Counted from the stretch's first letter, positions 1 through 11,154 are shown. The stretch is 64,000 bases of DNA from Stictocephala bisonia (GCA_035578905.1 JAQJVL010002561.1:1-64000); one strand, 5' to 3'. Notes: generated by a model not told the origin, from the sequence alone. Numbers and translations are program-made.

Positions 1-1080
1 ACTAAATAAAAACCTTTTACGAACTAACAACTTAATTAATCTATCCTTCATAATTTTAGATTTCCTTTAAAGTAGGTTCCTGGCCTCTGAGGTGGCTGTG
101 GTCAACCTTACATGAAATTATTTACAAACCTGTACATGGCAGTTAATCTTTGCTTGTTATTAACATTATACGTATAGCAGCAATACATGATTTGACACAA
201 AATCGGTTTTCCTTGTCTTCATGAGAAATTTGTTGGATTTAAGTACAAGTTGTAAAATTGATTTTTATTGTTAAAAAGAATAATTAAGGTAATGTGCATT
301 TTTTGCATTTTCTATATATGCCTACATTAAAGCATCGGCCTATGTTGGATATAGATACAATGTTAAATACAATCAGACTTATATTGTAAATTGAAATTTG
401 GTTCCAACATCTTTATTTTGATTTTTATTTGATTTTATTTCTACTTTTATTTGGCAATAATAGAATTATGTTTTAAAAGAAGTTAAGGCTTGTAGAAAAA
501 CAGGTCATGTAAATAGAATACACTAAGACTTTGTGAATAGTAACTTATATGACAATAAAGCTTCTGATTTCTGATAGCTGGTGTGATTGAAGAAAATTTG
601 TCTAACCCTCAAGCTGGCAGTTACTTTTTTCTATAATAGCAGGTGATTTTTGGCTAGTTTGCATACGTTTATTATAAAACTCAAAAAATAGTTATTTACT
701 AATTTTGTATTAATATGTTTACAAGTATATGGACTATCATACAATATACCATAACAATGTTTTATTTCTGTTTGTGGTATATATTATTTATAATTTTATT
801 TTCATTGGTCGCAAAAATGGGGGAGGACCCTGTGGAAACAATGTTATGATAGTAATGTAAAAAATGTGAGCCAAAATATTCAAAATGTTATCTAGTTCCA
901 GGAAATTTAATATTACATATCGTAAAGGCAAAAATAAATTTACTGTGATATAAAAACTGCATTAAGTACACAATAATGAAAATCTGTTTCCATGAAAAAA
1001 TAAATTCAAAATTTTCCTTAAAGGTTTTTTTAACACTACAGAATTCATTTATGTACCAAAATTTAGCTAAAAATGTTCTA
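1..1080. other. AT-rich non-coding stretch
   Basis: I see no open frame with family resemblance, no RNA gene and no paired repeat ends here. The sequence is strongly AT-rich, with short homopolymers and stops in all frames. It may be intergenic or intronic. Confidence 0.5.
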
Positions 1081-1190
1081 TTCGCTCATCTACACTCATC
1101 TACACTCATCACACTCATTTGAAATCCATATTCGCCCATATCTTGACGATCGGCGTCTTATGAATAAATAAATAAAACTACTAAATAAAT
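1081..1190 (+). repeat. SINE-A, 5'-truncated copy
   Basis: This carries only the 3' part of the SINE seen in fuller form on the minus strand near 41031-41311. It has the CACTCATC-type repeats, the CCATATTCGCCCATATC block, the GACGATCGGCGTCTTATG block and an AATAAATAAATAAAA tail. The tRNA-like head is missing, as expected for a 5'-truncated retroposed copy. Other copies are at 53876-54197 and 56226-56456. Confidence 0.75.
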
Positions 1191-1278
1191 ACATATTTGT
1201 TGAATGTTGTTAACATGTGTCTACTTGTTAAATTTGTTAATAGGTGTTAATGAAGAATAATACCCTTCCCAAAAAAAA

Positions 1279-1922
1279 TTAACATGTTGACGTCGTAGAA
1301 TTCCTAATACTTTCAATATGACGTAGCCATTTGCCTACAAACTTTTTAAAAATCGTTATTTTTTCTTGTTTTTGGACATAATTTACCACTATATAATCAT
1401 TAAATAATAGCAATTAATAAAAAATAAAGCTTAATTTAAAAGTTATGTATTATTTTTTTTTTTTTTTACCCCAGCAGACGCACAGCGCCTATTTGTTACA
1501 ATACATTCCTTTGACGCGTTGTGCTCCTGCCCGGATACACGAGTTTCTCCTATGCACCTTCTCACAGACAGAATGCTATACATTAAATACTCAAGTCAGC
1601 AGATATTTCGTTTTCTTTTACTAGCATTGTACTACGGCACCTGTTGCACTTCACGCCGTCACGCTCAATCCGTGCAACATTTTGTTTAAAATAGAGTAAA
1701 ATAAAGAATACCATCAACTTCATAAGATGCCATTGCTTTATTTTGAAGTCCCTAGAATAGCCGCACTTAAATTAAACGCCTTAGCAACACTGAATGAATG
1801 TATACACCACCAGGTATATGACGGGCTATAGTAATAGACGTCGTACGCCTGTATGGGTACACGACATAATTTTAAAAGTGCTCGTATACCCGTAGGGGCA
1901 CACGACGTTGTGAACATGTTAA
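1279..1922. mobile_element. TTAA-flanked MITE, piggyBac-like
   Basis: Two TTAA tetranucleotides (1279-1282 and 1919-1922) bound a 636-bp segment with inverted ends. The left end reads CATGTTGACGTCGT; the right end, reverse-complemented, reads CATGTTCACAACGTCGT. Just inside the right end are two direct motifs of the form CC-GTA-GGG-ACACGAC. TTAA target duplication is the hallmark of the piggyBac superfamily. There is no transposase frame, so this would be a non-autonomous derivative. The assignment rests on the ends alone. Confidence 0.6.
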
Positions 1923-2710
1923 GGAATTACAGGGAATTAAATTCAAAAATATGTTTTAAAATTGGTTAATTAAGAAATGTCCTTATAATTTAGATCTTAG
2001 TAGTAATTGAAATTAAAAGTTACTATTAGTTTCATAATTATAGTACAAATTGTGACTAGGCAAACTATTCTGTCTTTATTTACTGTATTTCTGATTTTTC
2101 TTTTAATTATTAACCTTTATTTTGCGTAACAGCGTAAATGCGCCTCCTTTTTGTGCTTTGTCAGTGCGTTGCGGAGCAGTTGGGCCTCCCTTGTCCCGCC
2201 CAAAAGAAATATTTTTGGTATGAATGGAAACTACATTAGATGCTGAAAACAGTTTAATTCCATTAAAAATCTGTCATGGCAACCACGATTATGGAAGGCC
2301 TTAAGCTAGCAACGCAAATCAATCCCTGCCCATTGTGTCAATAGCAAGCAATGACCATTAGTTGGTTTAATTAATATAAACAAATCAAGCTTAGAATGAT
2401 TAGATTACATCATAATTTAGTATTCAAATAACAATTAATAATAGCAACACACAAATAATAATAGCAGTAAACAATAAATAGCAACTAAACAAACTTGTAC
2501 AGTTCATTATCGAATTTTTTTCAAATAAACACTGTTGCAGAAGTTAGTCATGCCCGTGAAGTATGAAGATTTAGTGGTGGAATGATTCCCCTCTGCTGAA
2601 GTATACAGAAAAAATATATCAAATGTTCAGTAATGTATAGAATTAGTATTAGTGACTTTCCTAGAATATTTCTTCTCTTTTTTCAATTCGAACCAAGAGT
2701 ATTGTAGTTG
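1923..2710. other. AT-rich non-coding stretch
   Basis: No supported gene. A moderately GC-richer patch at about 2120-2210 is not open in any frame. A phrase at about 2540-2600 (GGAATGATTCCCCTCTGCTG) resembles one at about 54415-54440, so it is probably part of an unrecognised dispersed repeat. Confidence 0.4.
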
Positions 2711-3312
2711 TTCAAAATTCAAAATCTTTATTCGTACATATAAAAATACATATTTACATTACACGTCGAGAAATTAAAGCTAGATTTTAAACTAATAAAT
2801 CCTGTATACAATAGTACAATTTACCAAGAAAATACGATTTTGATTTATTTTTAAATGAATGTAAATTATGCATGTTTATTTCCTGTGGCAGCTTGTTGTA
2901 AAGTTTCGCACTTAGGTATTCCCCTTTCAAATACACTAATTTTATGTCCAAACACAGATATAAGCTCTCTAGATCATGTTTAATAATTATGAAAATTACC
3001 ATTGTTTACATAAATATGTGGGTTGTTTTTAACAAAAAAAAAAAATAACTCATATCCCACCAGACCAGCCAAAGTTAGGATTTAAAATTCATTAAAAAGG
3101 GACTTCCAGGACTCGAACCTCCTTATTTTTTTAACTATTCGCAGACGCCACTTTTGGAGGATAAACACTATTAAATTCACTACGCTGGATGAACCCCAGA
3201 ACATTAACTCATATCTCAAGATCGACTCAACGTGAGAAAAATATACTATTCGTAGAACATCTTGGATTGTATGTACATGAGATGTGTCATAGCAATCACG
3301 CATGCTTTTCAC
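2711..3312 (-). pseudogene. 3' end of a Jockey-like non-LTR retrotransposon
   Basis: Read on the minus strand, 3312-3082 encodes a stretch like the region after the RT domain in Jockey-group elements: repeated aromatic YF, an ILRYELMFWGSSS motif, then ILQKWRLRIV. The second fragment (3002-2787) has the terminal LYNKLPQEI motif followed by FKNK. This is the usual last part of such ORF2 proteins. The element then ends with an AATAAAGATTTTGAATTTTG tail (complement near 2716-2736). The two pieces lie in different frames with stops between them, so it is dead. Everything 5' of this is missing, as is common after incomplete reverse transcription. A related copy is at 5820-6600. Confidence 0.7.
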
Positions 3313-3329
3313 TGTCTCATATATGCGTT

Positions 3330-3870
3330 AGCATAGAGAAAGTAATGTGATAGTCCAAAAAGTTTTTTTTTTACAAGTTGGTCCAAAAATCCATGTTAGG
3401 GCCCCCTGAACCCTAATTTTTTTTTTTTTTAATTTTGGTGTCTGACCATATGTGTCTGTCTGTGTGTATGTGCACTTCGTTGGAGACCAAATGGATGGAT
3501 AGATTTGTATGAAATTTAGTATGTAGGCGTATTTAGCCATTATCTCCAGACAATGTTTTCACTTTTTTGAAATTTTTGTTTTTTTTTATTTGTATAGGCA
3601 AAAAACATACAAAAATGAAATTTCTCAAAATCGGCTCTAACGATTTTGATTTAATTTTCAGGAAAGATGCAAATTACAATTTAAAATATTTTAGTAAAAA
3701 CTGCATGTCCCTAACTTTAATATTTTTTAGTAATAACATTTTTTTATACAGGCAAAAACATTAAAAATGCAAATTTTTCAAGCTTTATTATAATATTTTG
3801 ATTAAACTTACAGAAAAGATACAAATTAGAATGAAAAATATGTTTTATACATTTTGTTTTATTTATTAGT
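3330..3870. repeat. Dispersed repeat tail with two tandem subunits
   Basis: The segment 3420-3550 has the TGTGTCTGTCTGTGTGTATG and AAATTTAGTATGTAGGC phrasing seen at the 3' ends of many insect retroelements. It is followed by two similar units (about 3580-3720 and 3738-3860). Both contain a TATA(G/C)AGGCAAAAA block, a 'gatttt' block and an AGGAAAGATGCAAAT-like block. No protein is encoded. Family unknown. Confidence 0.35.
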
Positions 3871-4171
3871 TACCACCCCATTAAGTTGAGCTGGAGGCCG
3901 AAGGCCAGTAGTACAACTCTAGTTGTTGAAGGTTGTTTACATAAATCTGGTGGCTATGTGATTAATTGAACAGCAGTTTTTGAAGATTATTTATGTCCAT
4001 ACTTTTATTTAAATAAAATAAGTGTTTAATCTTTATATTCCTTGGAAATGTAATCAATTGAACATCTGTTTTTATTGATTCCAATTTTTTAGGACTCAGC
4101 AGGCCCAGAGCACCGAATATATAATTTATAGTAATCCAAAACCTCAATGTCATCCTCTCAGAATTTTCCAT

Positions 4172-4600
4172 CAAAACATATGTGGCATCAGAACCAACAA
4201 AGAGCTACTCGAAGTGCACCTTCAATGTGAAAGTCCTGATATATTGTGTCTTTCAGAACATAATCTTAAACAAGAACAATGTGATTGTTTCTCTATACCT
4301 GGATATTCACGTGTTTCGGCATATTGCCGAGATCTGGGGAGAAGGGGGGACAGGGAACACTAGGCTGGCAACTTGTTTCCCATGTTCAGACCTCAGACAC
4401 GTGGACAAAAATCAGTACTCATTTATTGAAAAGGTATCAGCTCTCAGCTCAGTTATGAATACGGTTTCAGTCAAGAAAATAAAAAGCTTCTACTCCTTCC
4501 ATTGATAGTACGAATAATGTCTCTGAGCTAAAAGCTAAAAATACAACCAAATAGACTTGCGCTCTATTTAACAAAAACTATTTACGGATGCACAGGATTT
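4172..4600 (+). pseudogene. Endonuclease-domain fragment of a non-LTR retrotransposon
   Basis: From 4172 a frame reads QNICGIRTNKELLEVHLQ, then PDILCLSEHNL, then a GYSRVSAYCR phrase, before a stop at about 4364. This matches the start of the APE-type endonuclease (EEP) domain of Jockey/CR1-group ORF2 proteins. In those proteins an N-x-R/C-G-I-R segment is followed by 'P-D-I-L-C-L-S-E-H' carrying the catalytic Glu. Weak continuation in other frames runs to about 4590. Only this N-terminal part is present and it is frameshifted, so it is a relic. No matching 3' portion follows directly; the RT relic at 5820-6600 is on the same strand but need not belong to it. Confidence 0.65.
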
Positions 4601-5045
4601 AAAAATATTTCCATCTTTATAAAACATCACTTGATGAGTCAGAGCTGATAAAAACAGAAGTAAATAGAAGTGATACAAAATAAGGACAAACAGTTTGCCA
4701 AGAGTTACTCATATTACAAATTTGAAATTAATCATAATTATACATACTCAATTTCTTTATTATAAATAGGTATTTTTGTAATAAGAAAAATACAATTTAT
4801 TATGAAATAGGGAGAATGTTTAACAAAAAATTAAAATAGTCACGATCATTTTATCAAATCTTTAATAGAGTAGTCAGCCACATTTACAATCATTTTACAA
4901 TTTCAATTGTTATTGACATACCAGTCTTATGAAATTGTCTACAAGAACATATAAACCTATTTAGTTTCATTTAAAAGTGTTATATAAGTTATTGTAACAA
5001 AAAATAGGATGTAGTTAGAAAAAATATGCAATTAAATTTATAAAT
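4601..5045. other. AT-rich non-coding stretch
   Basis: No gene or repeat structure that I can support. Stops are dense on both strands. Confidence 0.4.
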
Positions 5046-5490
5046 GACTAGCTGAACCCCGCTTCGCCGGTCATAATATTGAATTTGATTATATAATCGA
5101 AATGTACAGCATGCTTTCAGTTTATACTGTGTCCAATTTATATCCAGTTTAGAACAGCTGATGTTATATATGATTTAATACTGTACTCAATTATTTTTAA
5201 TTTTAAAAGTTTAGCCTAACACAATTTTATTCAATTTGTTTTTATTTAACAGCTGTTAATCAAATGAATAAATCAATTAAATAGCTCCATAAGAATAACG
5301 TGGGATCTTTAGGAGTCCGTGGGGCGGGACCCTGTGGACGGATCTGCATCAAACTTCACAGAAACCATCTCGGGAGTATACAGGACAACATCCTAAAGTT
5401 TCATGGCGATCGGTTGGATGGTTTGGCAGCGCATAAACTTCAAACATATATATATAGACAAACATCCTCTTTTATAAATATAGATGTATA
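5046..5490 (+). repeat. RTE-type tail repeat, copy 1
   Basis: It starts with GACTAGCTGAACCCCGCTTC and ends with GGACAACATCCT...GACAAACATCCTCTTTTATA and a TATATATAGA-like end. This begin/end phrasing is typical of a very common class of insect repeats related to RTE retrotransposon 3' regions. A second, diverged copy lies at 18456-18965 with the same opening and the same GTGGGGCGG-AGCCC and CGGGAGTA blocks. No coding sequence. Confidence 0.55.
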
Positions 5491-5819
5491 ATTCTTTTAA
5501 CTGTTATTAATTTCATAAACACAAGGTTAAATATAATTCAGTTAGTTTTCCAAAGCTTCGTCCTTTTTGTTGTTTTATTCTCATAATAGTAGTAATATTT
5601 ATAAGTATTTACATTAGTGAAATTACGTGAATATCAGTCAATGTTCAAAATGTTATAAGTTACAGTTCACGTGAGAAGTTCAGCTTTTGCTGACTACTTC
5701 ACATCAGTAATCAAATAAAAATCAATTAAAAATCACTACTGGTAAATCTCCAAATCAAAGAGAAGTTCTCTGCCCGAAGGCCTCTAATATAGCTAAACAG
5801 ATAGTAAACTTTTCAAAGT

Positions 5820-6600
5820 CAGCTCACCATCCTTCTGACAAACATGTGCTTTTCAACTTGAATTAAATGAAAAAGAGCCAACTGGCATCTCCATAAGTCT
5901 CTAGATATTGTAAAGAGGAAGATATAGACAAGGCGATTTTTGCTATACCATCAGAGAAAGCAGCGGATTTTCCAGAAGTTCTGTTGCATGTTGGCAGCAA
6001 TGTAAAACAATAACTTAAAACAGCCTACAATACGACATTAGCTATAGGTAATTTGCCAAATGTATTCAAGTGATCGAAAGTAGTAGCTGTTCTGAAGCCT
6101 GGCAAGAAGCATTAGTAGGCTATCTTATTAAATAATTTAAGCAGGGCCTCCTGACGTCTTATCTCTGGATGAGCTAAATTGCACTGGATGAGCGTGTCAC
6201 TTATAATAGCTTTCGATATGTATTGGAAGTTGACTTAAACAGCTGATAATGGTAATAGTGTTAAGTTCTTGGGTGTCTTTGTTAACTATCAGCTTACTTG
6301 GGAAGTCATATTGATTACATTCTTTCTAGACGTTCCAGAGTTGTTTATCTCTTAAGTCGGCTAAAACATTGTGTAACCCCTAATTATGTTAGAATGGCTT
6401 ATTTTGCTTTTTTTCAATCTATAATTAAGCATGGCCTACTGTTCTGGGGTAATTCTAGCAGAGTTAATGAAGTCCTGATTTTACAGAAAAACGTTATCCG
6501 GATTATTTCTGGCTTTTACCCCCTTTGCAACATTGTCAACCACTTTTTGTCAGATTAGATTAATATTGTAATAAATTTATATATAATTTATCTGGTTACC
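5820..6600 (+). pseudogene. Decayed Jockey-like reverse transcriptase (internal deletion)
   Basis: Two parts of one RT protein can be read on the plus strand. At about 6020-6110 there is LAIGNLPNVFK, a stop, then SKVVAVLKPGKK, the start of the RT domain. From about 6265 there is FLGVFVNYQLTWESHIDYI, continuing with LSRLKHCVTPNYVRMAYFAF and a GLLFWGNSSRVNEVLILQK phrase up to 6558, the region after the RT palm. The catalytic centre with the FADD motif is absent, so an internal deletion plus stops has destroyed it. The C-terminal part is clearly related to the minus-strand fragment at 2711-3312. Confidence 0.7.
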
Positions 6601-6687
6601 TATGCTATAAAAAGTTACTAAACCTATCACTTCAAGAACAAGTTCATCTTATGACACTAGAAGCAAAAGAAATATGTTTTAACTGTA

Positions 6688-6853
6688 GGGTCATTCCATG
6701 TCAGTTCAACCAGATCATTTCACCCACCATCTCAGATGTGTATGAAACTTGGTAGCTTTGTTCTATATGTAAAGATAAGTAAAACTACCAAATTTGGAAT
6801 TTTTATCTCATTTAGTTTTCCAGTTATGGCACTTTAAAGTTTTGACGTGTTTT
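6688..6853. repeat. Left terminal inverted repeat of the unnamed TIR transposon, outer part
   Basis: From about 6770 to 6853 this is the reverse complement of about 16035-16110, including the blocks CCAAATTTGG, TCTCATTTAGTTTTCCAGTT and GTGCCATAAC-like phrasing. The outermost part, starting GGGTCATTCCATGTCAG at about 6688, has no clear partner on the right, so the true terminus is uncertain. The repeat is cut by the copia insertion and resumes at 11382. Confidence 0.6.
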
Positions 6854-7063
6854 TGTTAAAATATGGTATAAAGAACTGTAAGCATACTGCATGTTAACAC
6901 AAAATGAATTTAATACATGTAAGTCAAGTCACTGTTTACATTACATCAGAATATTATAACTCGAACAGAACAACAAAAAACATTTTAGATATTTGTTGAA
7001 CTAAAAACAGCTGAGAGAAAGAATTATTGAAAATGAACACAGAGATAATACTGAATCTCAACA
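6854..7063 (-). repeat. copia 3' LTR
   Basis: This 210-bp LTR is identical base for base, by eye, to 11167-11376. Plus-strand ends are TGTTAAAATATGG and CTCAACA. Confidence 0.93.
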
Positions 7064-7076
7064 CTTTCCCTCATTT
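7064..7076 (-). other. copia polypurine tract
   Basis: On the minus strand a GAGGGAAAG purine run directly abuts the 3' LTR. This is the expected site and composition for the plus-strand DNA primer of an LTR element. Confidence 0.6.
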
Positions 7077-7095
7077 TTAAGAATTTAAAGTTTAC

Positions 7096-8001
7096 TTATT
7101 TAAGTCCCATAGCTTGCCACAATGTCACTAGTCTTGGTTTAGGAAGAGGCTTGGTCATGCAGTCTGCCAATTGGAACTCAGCTGGAACATGTTTGACTTT
7201 GATTTGTCCTTCTGCCACAAGCTCCCGTATGAAGAAATGCCTTGTCTGGATGTGCTTGGTTCTTCTATGATTCTCAGGGTTTTCAGCCAACCTTGTTGTA
7301 GCTTCATTGTCAATCTTAAGGACTGGTACTCCTTTCAACACTGTTATCTCTTCAAAAAGTCTTTTAAGCCATACGATTTCTCGACAAGCTTCACTTGCTG
7401 CAACGATTTCAGCTTCAGTGCTTGAAATCGCTACGCTTGATTGCTTCTGACTTATCCAGGTGATTGCTCCTCCTCCAAAATTACACACAACACCAGTTGT
7501 AGAGTGGCCAGTTGTTGAATCTCCAGCATGGTCAGCATCGCTAAAGCATTCTAGAAGATGGCAATTTTCTCTTGATTTGTACTCAATTCCATAGTCAGCA
7601 GTACCTTTAAGGTATCTTAGAATCCGTTTTACTTTTACAAAGTCATCTTCGGTAGGGTTATCAAGAACGCGGGATGCTTTACTAACAGCAAATGCTATGT
7701 CTGGTCTGGTTGCAGTCATTAAGTACATGAGTGCACCCACAGCTTCCCTGTAAGAAAACATTTCTTTTGAACTTTTCACTTTCCCTACTTGCTCTGATTT
7801 ATTTTCTTTCACAATTGGTGTGGGAGCTGGTTTACAGTCTATCATGTTAAACCTTTCCAGTACATTCCTCGTGTACGCTGATTGAGACACTTTTATGTTC
7901 CCGTCCAGTTTCTTTTCTATTTCCAATCCCAAATAGTAAGATGCAGGTTTAGAAGTGATTTTGAATTCCTTCGTCAAGCGGTCCATAAATTCTTGCTGCA
8001 T
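7096..8001 (-). pseudogene. copia RT C-terminal part and RNase H
   Basis: This 301-residue open frame continues the RT thumb (SYYLGLEIE, then the VLERFNM and PAPTP phrases, then YREAVGALMYLMTATRPDI). It then gives copia RNase H: FSDADHAGD with the first catalytic Asp, SSTEAEIVA with the Glu, LKIDNEA with the next Asp, TKHIQTRHFF with the His, and LADCMTKPLP at the end. It is in a different frame from the upstream integrase/RT frame. The two overlap at 7974-8001, and alignment to the expected protein suggests a single-base loss just after the YVDD box, near 8018-8020. The start Met is therefore not a true start. It would be the C-terminal end of a Gag-Pol polyprotein. Confidence 0.9.
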
Positions 8002-9707
8002 TGCTGAATTGTTTGACCTATAGGTCCATCGTCTACATAAAGTGCCACGAGTAGTTTCTTCTCATCTTCCCGTTTTATGAATAGACACGGATCAGCATCA
8101 GTATTCTTGAATCCTTGACGATTCATAAAGCTGTTAAATCTGTTACTCCAACGAGGCGCCTGTTTCAAACCATAGAGACTCTTGTTTAGCCTGCATACAC
8201 GATCTGTACCATCATTGAACCCGTCTGGCTGTGTCATGTAGATTACTTCATCTACTTGACCGTAGAGGAAGGCTGTTGAAACATCAAATTGTGTTAGCGT
8301 CATCTTTTTGACAGCTGCAACACTCAAAAGTGATCTGATTGTACTCAGTCTTGCTACTGGGCTGAAAGTCTGGTTGTAGTCCACTCCTTTTTTCTGTGAG
8401 AAACCTCTCACTACCAATCTCGCTTTGAGTCTGTCAACCGATCCATCAGGGTTAGTTTTGACTTTGTATAGCCACTTGCATGTTATACATTTCTTCCCAA
8501 CAGGTAGTTTCTCCAGAGTCCATGTTTGGTTTTCTGAGTGTGAATTCATCTCGCTTTCCATAGCTTGTTTCCAGTAGGAAGAGTTGTCACTTTGCATGGC
8601 TTCTTTGAATGATTCAGGCTCTTTCAATTCTTGCATGTTCATAACTGCAGACATAACGTAGTCGTCAAATCTCTTAGGTGCGGTGATTGTAGATCTATTT
8701 CGTAGACTGTAATCGTTTGAACTCTCAGGTACGTTGATTTCTTCCTCCTCGTCATCATTTTCCTCCGATTCTTGAGCTGTTTCCTGATTTCCATCGTCGT
8801 TTGGTTCTGGAAGTTCATGTTCTTGACACCTTTCACTAGGCAAAGGGATTTGAATCTCTCTGTGTTGGCCCAATAAGGGTTCTTCGTTAAAAACAACATC
8901 CCTTGATCTTACCATTACGTTATTTTCTTGTATCCAGATCCGATAGCCACATTCATCGTAGCCTACAAGGATTCCCTTCTGTGCCTTCTTCTGCATTTTC
9001 TTTCTTCTTTGTTTAGGTACATGTGGATAACAAGCGCTTCCAACTATCCTTAGGTGCTTTATACTTGGTTTCCGGCCTATCCATAATTCATATGGGGATT
9101 TCTCATTTTCACTAGAAGGACCCGTGCGGTTGAGTATGTAAGCAGCACAGTTGATCAGTTCCGCCCATAGGCCTTGTGGAAGTGATTCATGCGAGTGCAT
9201 CATGGCTCTTGCTGTCTCTATGATGGTCCTATTTTCTCTCTCACTGCAACCGTTCTGCTCCGGTGTGTAAGGCATCGTTAGAGTGTGTCTGATCCCTTCC
9301 TTTTGTAGAATATTTCGGACTATGCTGTTATCAAACTCGCCACCATTATCGCTCAAAATTTCTTTGATAATGTGTCCAGTTGTCTTAGCTGATGCCAGAA
9401 ATAACTTAAGTTTTTCTGCGACCTCTGATTTTTCCTTCAAGAAAAATACACTACGGTATTTGGAATAGTCATCCTTGAACAAGACAAAATATTTGTAACC
9501 TGACATTGAATTTTGAAACGGTCCGCACACGTCTGTATGAATTCGCTCCCCAGGGGCTTTGGCTCGTTCTCTTGTGCCAAACTTCAACCTGTGACTCTTT
9601 CCATATACGCAACCTTCACACAACTCACTAGGCCTATTCATTGTCAGTTTTAATCCCAGTTCTCTCTCAACTATGGCTTTTACATGTTTCTTGTTCTGAT
9701 GCCCCAT
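7974..9707 (-). pseudogene. copia integrase and N-terminal two thirds of reverse transcriptase
   Basis: 577 residues. Zinc-binding Cys30 and Cys33 (LCEGCVYGK) close the GAG-pre-integrase domain; the His pair lies partly upstream in the same frame, which stays open to about 9765. The integrase core has D59 (HTDVCGPF), D120 (LSDNGGEF) and E156 (NGCSERENR), a DD35E spacing. An acidic linker at about 300-345 leads to the RT (KCITCKWLYKVK, RLVVRGFSQKKGVDYNQTF, FDVSTAFLYGQV, SLYGLKQAPR). The frame ends soon after the catalytic YVDD (557-560), where a frameshift separates it from the RNase H part. All visible catalytic residues are present; the defects are shifts of frame. Confidence 0.93.
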
Positions 9708-9855
9708 CCGCTCGTGGTAGATCTGAAGAAGGTTTTCACTGTTCGTTAAAAGATTAGCTTGTATTGTATAGGCCTATCAGGTTTTATATTTCGTACATTC
9801 AGCTTATATTAGCCACCTCGTCTGCTTCGAGACCCGACTAGCACCACTTTCTCAT
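9708..9855 (-). pseudogene. copia protease-integrase junction, frame-broken
   Basis: Between the protease frame and the integrase frame, pieces such as KVVLVGSRSRRGG and YKLNVRN can be read in different frames with stops between them. These match the usual linker upstream of the GAG-pre-integrase domain. At least two frame changes or stops occur here. Confidence 0.6.
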
Positions 9856-10200
9856 TTACCTGCAGTTGACAAGTTTCAGTTTTGGATACAAACGCACTCT
9901 GTAAATGCTTATCTTGTGAAGCGAGTACAGGTTTTTCCTTATATGAGGTACGTACCACACATCTTCTAGTGTTATCCTGTCCCGACTTCCGTTCACTTCG
10001 ACGTCCAGTTCAATAGAACCTTTTCCTAAGGCTTTTATAGAATCTCCGTTGGCGGTCATTACTGTTTCCTTAGCAACAAACAGCTGAAACGTCTGAAACA
10101 AATCTTGCCTAAATGTTACATGATTTGTTGCACCATTGTCAACATACCAGCAGTCATAGTCGTCTTCAGACATCATTACATCAATTGACATGAGTGTCAT
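9856..10200 (-). pseudogene. copia aspartic protease domain
   Basis: The 114-residue frame contains CWYVDNGATNHVT, the copia-type aspartic protease active site (usually D-S-G-A; here D21-N-G-A). It is followed by LEDVWYVPHIRKNLYSL, the conserved end of the domain. It is in the same frame as gag, separated from it by a single TAA at 10204-10206 and one codon. After KNLYSLHKI the residues no longer fit the family, so the frame is lost near 9900. Confidence 0.85.
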
Positions 10201-10203
10201 ATT

Positions 10204-11079
10204 TTAATTAGCTTTAGGCCTACTATTTTCAGGAGTAGTTTCTGAAGTTGACGGTTTTGGCGGTCTACCGTCTGCTTTCCACTTGGCGCACTGTTTTACT
10301 TTGTGCCCATCTTTGTGACAATAATGACAAAAAATTTTCTTGTTAAATTGTTTTGCTGTCGAGCTAGGTTTTACTTTCACTTGACTTTTAGTCTTACCGT
10401 CTGATTTGACAAACAAAGCTTCTTGACATTCTTTATTCTGATTATTCCTTTCCAACGCTTTTTTATACGCACACAGTTGCGTAGTCAGGTTATCAACGGT
10501 CCGATCAGATTTTGCCATTAATAACCAGCTTGATTTAAAAGCAAAATAATCATCTGGTAACATTCCCAAAATTTTACAGATCAAAAACAAATCAGGTAGA
10601 ACAAATTTGTTGTCTTTATCCTTTGATATTTCTAGCTTCAACTCATTCCACAAGTTCTTAAGCTTTGAAAGATTACTAGAAATATCTTGGTTTGGATCCC
10701 TATTGAAGCTGAAAAACTCTAGACATATGTCATAGGCCTTGTCTTCAGATACTCCGTCAAACAACCTGTGCAACTCTAGCCACACATCTCTTGCTGTTGA
10801 GAAACGCATCACTTTCTCAAGTGTTGTATCTGACAGATTGCTTGTAATAAGTATCATGGCTGTACTATCAGCCTTCATGAACTTTTCCAAGTCCAAGGTA
10901 TACTTGGTTACCTCTTGTGCTGAAGCTCCATCTGCCGTTGGCGTAGGTTTTTGCAGATTTCCCTCCACAATGTCCATCACACCAGGCTGACTCCTCAACA
11001 AGATACTTATTTTAAATTTCCATGTTGCCCAGTTCTCCTTACCATTCAGAAGTCCTATTTGTACTTTTGCAAACTCCAT
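10204..11079 (-). CDS. gag: copia Gag (capsid and nucleocapsid)
   Basis: This intact 291-residue frame starts MEFAKVQIGLLNGKENWATW, the typical copia Gag N-terminus. It contains the UBN2/retrotran-gag helical region (LWNELK, LLPDDYFAFKSSW, VDNLTTQLCAYKKAL) and ends with one CCHC zinc knuckle (C251-x2-C254-x4-H259-x4-C264) in a basic setting. It would form the particle shell and bind element RNA. It ends at TAA 10204-10206; the protease follows in the same frame. Translation of pol could therefore need read-through, or the stop could be a mutation. Confidence 0.9.
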   Translation of the reverse strand: MEFAKVQIGLLNGKENWATWKFKISILLRSQPGVMDIVEGNLQKPTPTADGASAQEVTKYTLDLEKFMKADSTAMILITSNLSDTTLEKVMRFSTARDVWLELHRLFDGVSEDKAYDICLEFFSFNRDPNQDISSNLSKLKNLWNELKLEISKDKDNKFVLPDLFLICKILGMLPDDYFAFKSSWLLMAKSDRTVDNLTTQLCAYKKALERNNQNKECQEALFVKSDGKTKSQVKVKPSSTAKQFNKKIFCHYCHKDGHKVKQCAKWKADGRPPKPSTSETTPENSRPKAN

Positions 11080-11154
11080 CTTCGTTAGCCTAGCCTACCT
11101 TTTCCAGTACTGGCCTATTAGTTTACAAAAAGAAATTACACTTACGTAACCAAT

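Noticed and set aside
7171..7425. Plus-strand open frame over the copia RNase H
   Set aside because: It is antisense to a clearly recognised minus-strand domain; a shadow frame.
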